Positions 36,002-43,626 of a stretch of 64,000 nucleotides of DNA are shown here, piece after piece (the first letter of the stretch is position 1; every line of letters begins with the position of its first letter). Under the pieces are notes generated by a model. That model searched no databases, was not told the DNA's origin, and saw only the letters and a list, made by a program, of their open reading frames with translations. The position numbers and the translations under genes were made by a program. Source of the DNA: Winogradskyella alexanderae (lineage in GTDB: Bacteria > Bacteroidota > Bacteroidia > Flavobacteriales > Flavobacteriaceae). The stretch lies in assembly GCF_020166335.1 (NCBI RefSeq), contig NZ_JAIUJR010000008.1, positions 62,001-126,000 on the forward strand, read 5' to 3'.

Positions 36002-37255
36002 ATGGCGTATTTATTTACCTCAGAAAGTGTGTCTGAAGGACATCCTGATAAAGTAGCAGACCAAATTAGCGATGCTTTAATCGACAATTTTTTAGCCTTT
36101 GATCCAGAATCTAAAGTTGCTTGCGAAACTTTGGTAACAACAGGTCAGGTTGTACTCGCAGGAGAAGTAAAGTCTAACACTTATTTAGACGTACAGAAAA
36201 TTGCTAGAGACACCATAAATAAGATTGGATATACTAAGGGCGAATATATGTTCGATGGAAATTCGTGTGGTGTCTTATCGGCCATTCATGAACAATCAGA
36301 GGACATTAATCGAGGTGTTGATAGAGCTACCAAAGAAGAGCAAGGTGCTGGAGATCAAGGAATGATGTTTGGTTACGCTACGAATGAAACCTATAATTAC
36401 ATGCCATTGGCACTTCACCTTTCCCACTTAATATTAAAGGAGCTAGCAACATTGCGCCACGAAAGTAATGAAATTCCTTATTTGAGACCGGATTCTAAAA
36501 GTCAGGTTACCATAGAATATAGCGATGACAATGTCCCACAAAGAATAGAAGCTATAGTTATATCTACGCAACATGACAACTTTGACGATGAAGAAAAGAT
36601 GCTTAAAAAAATTAAGGAAGACATCATTGGCATATTAATACCAAGAGTATTAGCAAAAGTTCCAGATGACATAAGAGCCTTATTTACTGATAAGATTAAA
36701 TATCACATTAATCCAACAGGAAAGTTTGTAATTGGTGGCCCGCATGGCGATACTGGTTTAACAGGAAGAAAGATTATAGTTGATACGTATGGTGGCAAAG
36801 GCGCTCATGGTGGTGGAGCATTTTCTGGTAAAGACCCAAGCAAAGTAGATCGAAGTGCAGCTTATGCAACGAGACATATAGCCAAAAATCTAGTTGCAGC
36901 CGGTTTATGTGATGAAGTCTTAGTACAAGTATCTTATGCCATTGGTGTGGTAGAACCAATGGGTATTTTTATTGATACCTATGGTACCTGTCCTTTTAAT
37001 ATAACCGATGGTGAAATTGCCCAAAAAGTTTCTCAGATTTTTGATATGCGACCTGCAGCAATTGAAAAACGACTAAAACTGCGACAACCTATGTATAGTG
37101 AAACCGCGTCATACGGACATATGGGACGTGAAAACAAAACCGTTCAAAAAACCTTTGAACAACCGAATGGTGAAAAACGCACTATGGATGTAGAATTATT
37201 TACTTGGGAAAAACTAGATTATGTCGACAAGATAAAAGAGGCATTTGATTTATAA
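36002..37255 (+). CDS. metK: S-adenosylmethionine synthetase
   Basis: The 417-residue enzyme makes SAM from methionine and ATP. Signatures are [35 protein letters not shown] (canonical L replaced by M), [21 protein letters not shown] and [19 protein letters not shown]. The size is normal. Its 5' leader holds a SAM-II-like riboswitch, so it is probably repressed by its product. It is monocistronic, with a hairpin after the stop codon. Confidence 0.97.
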   Translation: MAYLFTSESVSEGHPDKVADQISDALIDNFLAFDPESKVACETLVTTGQVVLAGEVKSNTYLDVQKIARDTINKIGYTKGEYMFDGNSCGVLSAIHEQSEDINRGVDRATKEEQGAGDQGMMFGYATNETYNYMPLALHLSHLILKELATLRHESNEIPYLRPDSKSQVTIEYSDDNVPQRIEAIVISTQHDNFDDEEKMLKKIKEDIIGILIPRVLAKVPDDIRALFTDKIKYHINPTGKFVIGGPHGDTGLTGRKIIVDTYGGKGAHGGGAFSGKDPSKVDRSAAYATRHIAKNLVAAGLCDEVLVQVSYAIGVVEPMGIFIDTYGTCPFNITDGEIAQKVSQIFDMRPAAIEKRLKLRQPMYSETASYGHMGRENKTVQKTFEQPNGEKRTMDVELFTWEKLDYVDKIKEAFDL

Positions 37256-37272
37256 GTCTAAACAATAAATTC

Positions 37273-37305
37273 AAACCCTCATTATGTAATTCATTTTGAG
37301 GGTTT
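37273..37305. terminator. Terminator after metK
   Basis: AAACCCTCA (37273-37281) pairs with TGAGGGTTT (37297-37305) over a 15-nt loop, followed by TCTTTTG. It may also serve the convergent 37347-40139 gene. Confidence 0.65.
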
Positions 37306-37346
37306 TCTTTTGCAAGTATCCATAAAATGGAAGGCTTTTTTTAATT

Positions 37347-40139
37347 TTACAAGGTATAAGTCAACCTTAAAGTTATAAACCGTGGTTGTATAAATGTTTC
37401 TGAGCTAAATACCGAGATATTAGAAGCATTATTACTAATGTTAGAATCAATATCCAGGATATTTGACGCACGTAACGAATACTCCCATTTGGCATCTCTA
37501 TCTTTTCTGTATCGCAAGGACGCATCCCAAGTCTTAAAAGACTCAATTTGCTGGCCATTATCTTGTTCTGAGTATCTAAAATCTGTAATAAACGTCACCG
37601 AATTCCAGATGTAAGCATCAAAACGAATAGAAGGCGTTCTTGTAATAAAGCGTGTTGAGTTAGTGCCTTGATCGTTATCTCTTACCGTTAGCGAATACCT
37701 TAATCTAACATTTGGTGCTTCCCTAAAATTGGTACGAATTTCAGGCGAATAGGTTTGAATATAATTCTCATTCAAAGATTGACTCCCTTGTATAAACTGG
37801 TTTAGTTTGCTGTAATTAAAGTTTGCAAATAAACTTGCTCTTATCTTTCCAAAAGTTCTTTGTACTCGACCACTAGCGGTAAACGTTTCATCTGCAAATT
37901 GCGAATTAAAAAAGGAGTTGGTTCTAATGACGCTTTCAAAATTCGTTAAAGAGCGTATTTGATCAATATTTTTATTATAACTGATCCTAGCGAAAACGTT
38001 CGTATAATTGAATAAATTAAAACTTCTGTAGAACAAGCTCAAATTATGCGATAGTGCATTTTGTAATTCTGAGTTACCATACTGAATACTATTGAAGTTG
38101 TTTAACACCAAACCCTCAGCGATGTTAGTCACGTCCGTAAACGTGTTAAGCATTCTATAGTTAAACGTTAAAGATTCACTTTTCTTAAATTGAATCAGTG
38201 CCTCAAAATCTGGTAATACATCAAAGAAATTATCCTTAAAGTTGTTTCCTAATTGTGTATTTTGGTTGCTGTAAGCGTGGAACGACACACCTGGTGTGAA
38301 GGTGAACTTACCCGTTTTAAATCTGTAGTGCACACCAAGGTAGACATCACTAAAGGTATAGTCTACATTGTTATTCGATGCCGAAAGCAAATTACCATCT
38401 AAACCTGTAATATTAGGAGTAGGGTCTAAACGCGTTCCATCATCTAAGAATTGAAAAATATTAGAATCAAACTTTTGGTTGCTAAAGATGGTACCCAAGG
38501 TTAAATTAATATTGCTTTTTGCGTTTAAGATGTTATAGTAATCTAATTTGGCATCTAACTTATTGCTCTTTACACGTCTTGATTGATTAATATCATAACC
38601 AAATTGGTCTAAGTCCAGTCCTAAACCTGAAGCTGTAGTATCAAATGCATCTCTATCGTTAGGATCAGGTTCATTGTTATTTGTAGGGTCATTTACCAAT
38701 AATGCGTTATAAAATGGATCCTCATCGCTCAATAAGTGCTGTACTTCTAACGCAAAGATATTATCCTCATTAAGGGTAAAATAATAGTTTAAATTCTGGT
38801 TAATACTGTAAGGTTTAACCGCATTAATCTGATCTGTATTCCCAACTATGGACGAAACCAAATTTTGACGTTCTTCATCATCTGAAACTCTGGCCAGTAC
38901 ATCGTAATCCAATTGATTATTAAAATTAGGTTTGTAAACTGCACTTAGTTTTGCAACAATCTGATTGGTAGCCTCTCTACCTTGCTGCACAGTAGCTTCA
39001 TCTGGTGGCAATTGAGCCGATTCGTCTATAGGCGTGGTAGGGTCGTCCTCAATTTCTATATAGTCAATAAAATTTTCTTCCCGTGTTCTTAATCGACTAC
39101 TATTCAAGATTACGAAACCACTTAAATCCAAAGCCTTGTTGGGTGAATAGCTAAAGTTTGCCGTTGCCAATTTTGTAGTTACCTCTTGAGCATCTGCTAT
39201 ATTGGTAAGTCCACCCAAACCGTTATTGCCCAGATTAATATTAGTACCACTCGTTCTACTGGGCAATCTAAAACCACCGCCAAAACCACGAATATCCCTA
39301 TTGGTCAGGGCCACCTCTCCAATATTGTTTAAATCGCTAATAAAATTGATACTGTATTTTGGACTGTAATAAAAGAGTTTAGGTTGCACGAGATATAACT
39401 CATCATTTGGGGATGGTGCCTGACCAGCGCCTGCAGTAACATCACCGAACCAAAAATTCTCTTTGCCTTCTTTCAGTTTAATATTTATTGCAACATTATT
39501 CTGATTATTCTGCACACCACTGAGTTGACCTACCTCAGCATAGTTTCGCAAAACTTGAATCTTATCTACGGCATTAGAAGGAATATTCTTGGTAGCTAGC
39601 TTGGTATCGCCATCAAAAAAATCTTTTCCATTAACCATTAACTTTTGAACGGTATTGCCTTCTACCTCAATTTGTCCATTTTCATTAATTTCTACTCCAG
39701 GAAGTTTTTCGAGTACATCTTCAAGTTTACGTTCCGAACCATTTTTAAAAGAGTCTGCATTGTAAATAAGCGTATCGCCCTTAATTGTGACCGGCATTTC
39801 GTATGTTAATTCTACCGCATCTAGGGCGTTATCTGGCATTAAGGTAAAATCTCTAGTGATATCGGTTTCTTTGGTTGTAATAACTTCATTTATCGATTTT
39901 AAGCCAATGTAACTCACTTGAATTTTGTAGGTGCCATTTTTTCCTAAAGAGAGTATATACTTGCCTTTATCGTTTGTAACAGCATAGGATTCAAGTGCAT
40001 TAGATTCTTGATTAATTGCGATAACATTGGCCAATTCTAAAGGACTGCCAATGCTATCTTTTACTATTCCTTGCATTTTTATTTGTGCATAGGAACTACT
40101 TACCACTACGATTAATAGAAGTAATATTAATTTTTTCAT
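37347..40139 (-). CDS. TonB-dependent-receptor-like outer-membrane barrel with carboxypeptidase-regulatory-like N-terminus
   Basis: The 930-residue protein has a signal peptide (1-18), then a carboxypeptidase-D regulatory-like domain at about 20-105 (GIVKDSIGSPLELANVIAI, GKYILSLGKNGTYKIQVSYIGLK). A plug-like segment at about 125-225 (ERKLEDVLEKLPGVEINENGQIEVEGNTVQKLMVNGKDFF) is followed by a large barrel ending ITLRLTYTL. It looks like the outer-membrane beta-barrel family often found next to GLPGLI proteins. No clear TonB box was identified, so active transport is uncertain. It is the last gene of the leftward run that begins with the small exported gene at 43498. Confidence 0.75.
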   Translation of the reverse strand: MKKLILLLLIVVVSSSYAQIKMQGIVKDSIGSPLELANVIAINQESNALESYAVTNDKGKYILSLGKNGTYKIQVSYIGLKSINEVITTKETDITRDFTLMPDNALDAVELTYEMPVTIKGDTLIYNADSFKNGSERKLEDVLEKLPGVEINENGQIEVEGNTVQKLMVNGKDFFDGDTKLATKNIPSNAVDKIQVLRNYAEVGQLSGVQNNQNNVAINIKLKEGKENFWFGDVTAGAGQAPSPNDELYLVQPKLFYYSPKYSINFISDLNNIGEVALTNRDIRGFGGGFRLPSRTSGTNINLGNNGLGGLTNIADAQEVTTKLATANFSYSPNKALDLSGFVILNSSRLRTREENFIDYIEIEDDPTTPIDESAQLPPDEATVQQGREATNQIVAKLSAVYKPNFNNQLDYDVLARVSDDEERQNLVSSIVGNTDQINAVKPYSINQNLNYYFTLNEDNIFALEVQHLLSDEDPFYNALLVNDPTNNNEPDPNDRDAFDTTASGLGLDLDQFGYDINQSRRVKSNKLDAKLDYYNILNAKSNINLTLGTIFSNQKFDSNIFQFLDDGTRLDPTPNITGLDGNLLSASNNNVDYTFSDVYLGVHYRFKTGKFTFTPGVSFHAYSNQNTQLGNNFKDNFFDVLPDFEALIQFKKSESLTFNYRMLNTFTDVTNIAEGLVLNNFNSIQYGNSELQNALSHNLSLFYRSFNLFNYTNVFARISYNKNIDQIRSLTNFESVIRTNSFFNSQFADETFTASGRVQRTFGKIRASLFANFNYSKLNQFIQGSQSLNENYIQTYSPEIRTNFREAPNVRLRYSLTVRDNDQGTNSTRFITRTPSIRFDAYIWNSVTFITDFRYSEQDNGQQIESFKTWDASLRYRKDRDAKWEYSLRASNILDIDSNISNNASNISVFSSETFIQPRFITLRLTYTL

Positions 40140-40216
40140 GTCCGGTTGTTTAAGTCTGGTTAGTTGTAAAAATTCTTAAGTAGGACTTAATGTTAATGTG
40201 CTTATATAATTAGTTC

Positions 40217-41104
40217 TCAATTGCGACCTCTGCCTCCTCTACGACCACCATACATATCTCGCATCTCCTGCATTTTCTGCGTAATTATCTCGGTATATTC
40301 TGATTGGGTGACTTCGTCTCCTTTATAGGGTTTTTTTATCTCTTCCTTCTCCTCAGGATTCATTATGATTTTTGTACAGAGAATAGTGGTTCTATCCGCA
40401 TTTACCTCTAATATGAGTCCTGGCAGTCCCCAATAATCGTCTGGACCTTGATTTACAGGAATTTGAGGTGTGTACCATGCAACTACTTCAACAGTTTTTG
40501 GTACTTCTATCTCACTCATTGGATCGTCCGAATCTGCTTTTGCACTGTCATCACTCTTCGCAGAATCTTTCTTTTTTGGTGGAGGTGGTTGTCTTCTACG
40601 CATACTTCTCCAGTCAAACTGATCTACTACTTTTGTCGCTGTTGCTTTAAAACATGTGTACTGACCAATCTGTTTGGTTTCAGTACCCATTTTCCATTCG
40701 AGTGCTTTCAACTCATCCTTAATTAAAAACTGCTTACCAAAAAATTCCTGATCTTGAAGCAATTCCTTTTCCTTTACATTTTTGTACTTGGGGCCTCCAG
40801 TAAAACTACTACCAAAACCTCCCCATCCTCTTCCTGTACCAGGTGTTTCTAATCGTTCATCCTCTTTATAAATGGATTCTGTTTTATTGAAGGTTAAAAC
40901 GTACTCTTTTTCTAGAAAGCTTTTCATGCGTTCTTGCATACGCTTTTTTTGATCTGGAGACATTTGTTCTCCTCCCCATTGGTCTAAATCCATAGTGGTT
41001 TTAGACATGTAGTATGCTTTTCCTTGAAAGTCTTGAGCTATGGCTGTAAAGCTAAAGCAAAATGTTAGTAGTACTAAGTTTAGTTTAAGTGCTAGTGTTT
41101 TCAT
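40217..41104 (-). CDS. GLPGLI-family exported protein (copy 1)
   Basis: The 295-residue protein has a signal peptide ending AIAQ and begins its mature part with FQGKAYYMSKTTMDL. It contains LTFNKTESIYKEDERL, KQIGQYTCFKATAT and WYTPQIPVNQGPDDYWGLPGLILEV, the motif that names the family, then NPEEKEEIKKPYKG. A Pro/Lys/Asp/Ser-rich insert lies near 165-195 and the tail is Gly/Arg-rich. Function unknown. It has its own predicted promoter (TTG at 41157-41155, TACATTTG at 41137-41130) with the shared 19-bp motif just upstream. Confidence 0.88.
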   Translation of the reverse strand: MKTLALKLNLVLLTFCFSFTAIAQDFQGKAYYMSKTTMDLDQWGGEQMSPDQKKRMQERMKSFLEKEYVLTFNKTESIYKEDERLETPGTGRGWGGFGSSFTGGPKYKNVKEKELLQDQEFFGKQFLIKDELKALEWKMGTETKQIGQYTCFKATATKVVDQFDWRSMRRRQPPPPKKKDSAKSDDSAKADSDDPMSEIEVPKTVEVVAWYTPQIPVNQGPDDYWGLPGLILEVNADRTTILCTKIIMNPEEKEEIKKPYKGDEVTQSEYTEIITQKMQEMRDMYGGRRGGRGRN

Positions 41105-41129
41105 TGTAGAGTGCTAATTGATTGTGCAA

Positions 41130-41182
41130 CAAATGTAACGCAATGGTAACCTGTCAATGTTTGGTTTATCAAAATATTAACA
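41130..41182 (-). promoter_or_regulatory. Promoter of GLPGLI copy 1 with upstream shared motif
   Basis: On the minus strand TTG (41157-41155) lies 17 nt upstream of TACATTTG (41137-41130), an exact -33/-7 pair. The motif TGTTAATATTTTGATAAAC (41182-41164) ends 26 nt before the -7 box. The same motif with one mismatch precedes GLPGLI copy 2 at the equivalent distance. Confidence 0.6.
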
Positions 41183-41265
41183 CGGCCATATCATTACCGA
41201 CAGCACTTGGACTTAACTTTGCAAGTTTAGTTTAATGGTCTTAAGTTAAATTGCTGTTAAATAAA

Positions 41266-42108
41266 TTAACTTCGTCTTCTGCCTCTATTATCCCTGAATT
41301 CCTTCATTTTAGCAGTTATGGTTTGTTGGTAGTCTGTTTTAGTAATCTCCTTACCCTTGTTTGGCGCAACAATTTCAATTTTTTCTTCCGGATTCAATAC
41401 AATCTTAGAACATAACATAGTAGTATTATCCGCACTTACTTCTAGAATTAACCCTGGCAATCCCCAATATTCTAATGGTCCATGACGCACAGGGATTTGA
41501 ACAGTATACCATGCTTCAATTTCTGTCATTTTAACTTCTGGTTCTACTGCTACTCCTGTAGAATCTGTCTGTGCTTGTTCTTGATTTCTTAATCTATCCC
41601 AAGAAAAATTGTACCAAGTTAAATCATTTGTAGGCACGGAAGCGGTTGCTTTAAAACACATGTAATTACCAATCTGTTTAGTCTCAGATCCCATAACCCA
41701 TTCTATTGGTTGCAGGTTATCCTTAACCAAAAACTTCTTACCATAGAATTCTTGTGTTTGGATTTGAGTATTGGTCTTTACGTTTTTATACTGATCTCCC
41801 GGAGCAAAGTTTTTACCCCATGAATCTGTAGCTCCTGACATTGCATCAAGCTTATCTTCCTCTTCAAAAAATGACTCTTCTTTATTAAAGGTTAACACAT
41901 AGGTCTTCTCTAATCTATTTTTCATTCGCGCAGCAATTTGTTTTTTTTGCGCTTCACTTAACCGTGCACCCCATCTTCCAAGTTCCATTTTAGATTTTGA
42001 AAAGTAATAGGCTTTTCCTTGAAACTCCTGCTTTACCTCTGGTTTTGGGTTTTCTGCAAACACGAATAGTAATACAAAAACACTGATTTTTAAAAGGATT
42101 GATTTCAT
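41266..42108 (-). CDS. GLPGLI-family exported protein (copy 2)
   Basis: The 280-residue protein is paralogous to its two neighbours. It has a signal peptide, then FQGKAYYFSKSKMEL, LTFNKEESFFEEEDKL, FLVKDNLQPIEWVMGSETKQIGNYMCFKATA, VQIPVRHGPLEYWGLPGLILEV and LNPEEKIEI. It is closest to copy 1 in order of blocks. The function of the family is unknown; tandem copies suggest duplication and specialisation. It has a separate predicted promoter with the shared 19-bp motif. Confidence 0.88.
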   Translation of the reverse strand: MKSILLKISVFVLLFVFAENPKPEVKQEFQGKAYYFSKSKMELGRWGARLSEAQKKQIAARMKNRLEKTYVLTFNKEESFFEEEDKLDAMSGATDSWGKNFAPGDQYKNVKTNTQIQTQEFYGKKFLVKDNLQPIEWVMGSETKQIGNYMCFKATASVPTNDLTWYNFSWDRLRNQEQAQTDSTGVAVEPEVKMTEIEAWYTVQIPVRHGPLEYWGLPGLILEVSADNTTMLCSKIVLNPEEKIEIVAPNKGKEITKTDYQQTITAKMKEFRDNRGRRRS

Positions 42109-42140
42109 AATGAGATGGATATTTAAGTAATTTTGTCTAA

Positions 42141-42192
42141 CAAATTTATAAATACATTAAACATTACTTGTCTGTTTATCAAAAAATTAACA
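42141..42192 (-). promoter_or_regulatory. Promoter of GLPGLI copy 2 with upstream shared motif
   Basis: Minus-strand TAAATTTG (42148-42141) is an exact -7 box. TGTTAATTTTTTGATAAAC (42192-42174) ends 25 nt upstream of it and differs from the copy 1 motif by one base. No TTG at -33 is present, which fits an activator-dependent promoter. Confidence 0.55.
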
Positions 42193-42252
42193 GTATGCCC
42201 AATCTCTGTTTTAAATAATTCAGAATCCTTTAGAAAAAAGACAATCCATAAT

Positions 42253-43107
42253 TTATCCTCCAATTCTAATGCTAATGTTCTCACCATTCCTATCACCTTT
42301 TGCCGGTCTATACCGCTCCATCATTTCCTTAGCCTTTTTATCCATTATATCTTCATAAGTCTCTTGGTTGACTTCTTTGCCCTTTGTTGGCTCTGCAATT
42401 TCAATTTTGTCCTCTGGATTTAATACAATCTTACTACATATAATTGTGAGGTTACCATCATGAACTTCCAAAATTAAACCTGGCAGGCCTTGATAATTAT
42501 CTGGTCCGTTATTTACCGGTATTTGTGGAGTATACCATGCCGTAACTGTTCGTTCTTCCATTTCAGGCGCTTTATCTAACGTTTCATCATCTTCATCACC
42601 AAAAGACACTCTAGGCTTTTCTACCATTTTTGTATATGTTGCTTTAAAACATTGATATTCGCCAATATATTTATTTTCGGATTCTAGTTTCCACTCTAAC
42701 TTTTCGATATCATCCTTTACCAAGAAAATTTTTCCATAAGTATCAACCTGTTCAGCATAGCGATTTTCTTTTGTGTTCTTGTAAAGCACATCAGATCCTC
42801 CACCACCTCCAATTGAAACAATTTGGATACCATCACCCATTCCAACATTTGGCTTATCTAATTCTTCTTCTTGTTTATAAATGGAAGCTTCCTTGTTAAA
42901 AGTGAGAAGAAACGTTTTTTGAAATTGCTTTTTCATCATTTCCATCATTCTCTCATGCATTTCTGTATTCACTTGGGTACTGTCTAATTTAATATCGATT
43001 TTGCGTTGTGTTTTGTAAGTAGCAACACCCTGAAATTCTTGAGCACTAACAGCAGTAGTAAAAACTACTGCTAGTGCTACAACGATTACTCTAATAATTG
43101 TTGTCAT
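42253..43107 (-). CDS. GLPGLI-family exported protein (copy 3)
   Basis: The 284-residue protein has a signal peptide (ending TAVSAQ), then FQGVATYKTQRKIDI, LLTFNKEASIYKQEEEL, ENKYIGEYQCFKATYTK, WYTPQIPVNNGPDNYQGLPGLILEV and LNPEDKIEI. It is more divergent than copies 1 and 2 and has a Gly-rich loop (SIGGGGGSDV) near residue 105. It lies 19 bp after the small exported gene 43127-43498 and is probably cotranscribed with it. Confidence 0.88.
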   Translation of the reverse strand: MTTIIRVIVVALAVVFTTAVSAQEFQGVATYKTQRKIDIKLDSTQVNTEMHERMMEMMKKQFQKTFLLTFNKEASIYKQEEELDKPNVGMGDGIQIVSIGGGGGSDVLYKNTKENRYAEQVDTYGKIFLVKDDIEKLEWKLESENKYIGEYQCFKATYTKMVEKPRVSFGDEDDETLDKAPEMEERTVTAWYTPQIPVNNGPDNYQGLPGLILEVHDGNLTIICSKIVLNPEDKIEIAEPTKGKEVNQETYEDIMDKKAKEMMERYRPAKGDRNGENISIRIGG

Positions 43108-43126
43108 TTTTTGATTGATTTAAGTT

Positions 43127-43498
43127 TTACGCTTTATTCTTGTAAAATTTTATAGCTGCCTTTCTTATAGCTTCTGCCTGTTTAATAAACGTTTCTTTAT
43201 CACTCGTTGAGCCTTCAATCTTATAGGACATACTTGATTTTTTTCCATTGGACATTTTATCGCCATTGCATACCAGCTTGAACGTAACAGATTCATCCTC
43301 ACCGGTCATACCAAAAACTTCTTCAAGATCGTTAATTGAAAATGTCTCCTGTAATTCCTCTAAGGAATCTACAGTAACAGTAACCTCCACACAGTTTACT
43401 TTTACTTCTTTTCTAATTTCAATCTCCTCGACAGATTTTGACTGTGCCGTTGCTAATAAACCTACTAACATTACGAAAGGTAAAATAAATTTTCTCAT
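43127..43498 (-). CDS. Small exported protein, unknown function
   Basis: The 123-residue protein has a signal peptide (1-18, ending LATAQ). The mature part is a small acidic alpha/beta domain (EIRKEVKVNCVEVTVTVDSLEELQETFSI, then VTFKLVCNGDKMSNGKKSSMSYKIEGSTSD) with two cysteines that could form a disulfide. No family was recognised. It is the first gene of the leftward GLPGLI run, divergent from the sensor kinase, and shares its control region. Confidence 0.6.
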   Translation of the reverse strand: MRKFILPFVMLVGLLATAQSKSVEEIEIRKEVKVNCVEVTVTVDSLEELQETFSINDLEEVFGMTGEDESVTFKLVCNGDKMSNGKKSSMSYKIEGSTSDKETFIKQAEAIRKAAIKFYKNKA

Positions 43499-43531
43499 GA
43501 TTTTAATTGTTTTTTTATGTTTATGATGTTA

Positions 43532-43539
43532 CAAATATC
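43532..43539 (-). promoter_or_regulatory. Candidate -7 box of the small exported / GLPGLI copy 3 transcript
   Basis: Minus-strand GATATTTG (43539-43532) is one base from TAnnTTTG and lies 33 nt before the ATG at 43498. The GTTAAC triplet starts 22 nt upstream of it. Confidence 0.35.
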
Positions 43540-43561
43540 ACGACACATTTTTAGTTATTGC

Positions 43562-43587
43562 GTTAACGAGTGTTAACGTGTGTTAAC
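43562..43587. promoter_or_regulatory. Tandem GTTAAC triplet, candidate response-regulator operator
   Basis: GTTAAC occurs at 43562-43567, 43572-43577 and 43582-43587, an exact 10-bp period, so all three face the same side of the helix. It lies between the divergent kinase and small exported genes. OmpR-family regulators typically bind such phased direct repeats. Confidence 0.6.
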
Positions 43588-43590
43588 CGA

Positions 43591-43622
43591 TTGGTTTTAA
43601 TGTATGATAACACATACATTTG
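43591..43622 (+). promoter_or_regulatory. Promoter of the histidine kinase gene
   Basis: TTG (43591-43593) lies 21 nt upstream of TACATTTG (43615-43622), an exact Bacteroidota -33/-7 pair. The kinase ATG is at 43627, only 5 nt after the -7 box, so the mRNA should be leaderless. The spacer also holds the inverted repeat AATGTATG (43599-43606) / CATACATT (43613-43620), which overlaps the -7 box and could bind a repressor. Confidence 0.6.
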
Positions 43623-43626
43623 ATAT

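Noticed and set aside
42133-42423. 96-codon plus-strand frame across the GLPGLI copy 2-3 spacer
   Set aside because: Most of it is antisense to GLPGLI copy 3 and the remainder covers its promoter region; composition is that of a shadow frame.
43562-43587. GTTAAC repeats considered as a minisatellite or CRISPR remnant
   Set aside because: There are only three 6-bp units with a helical 10-bp period next to an exact promoter, which fits an operator far better than an array.
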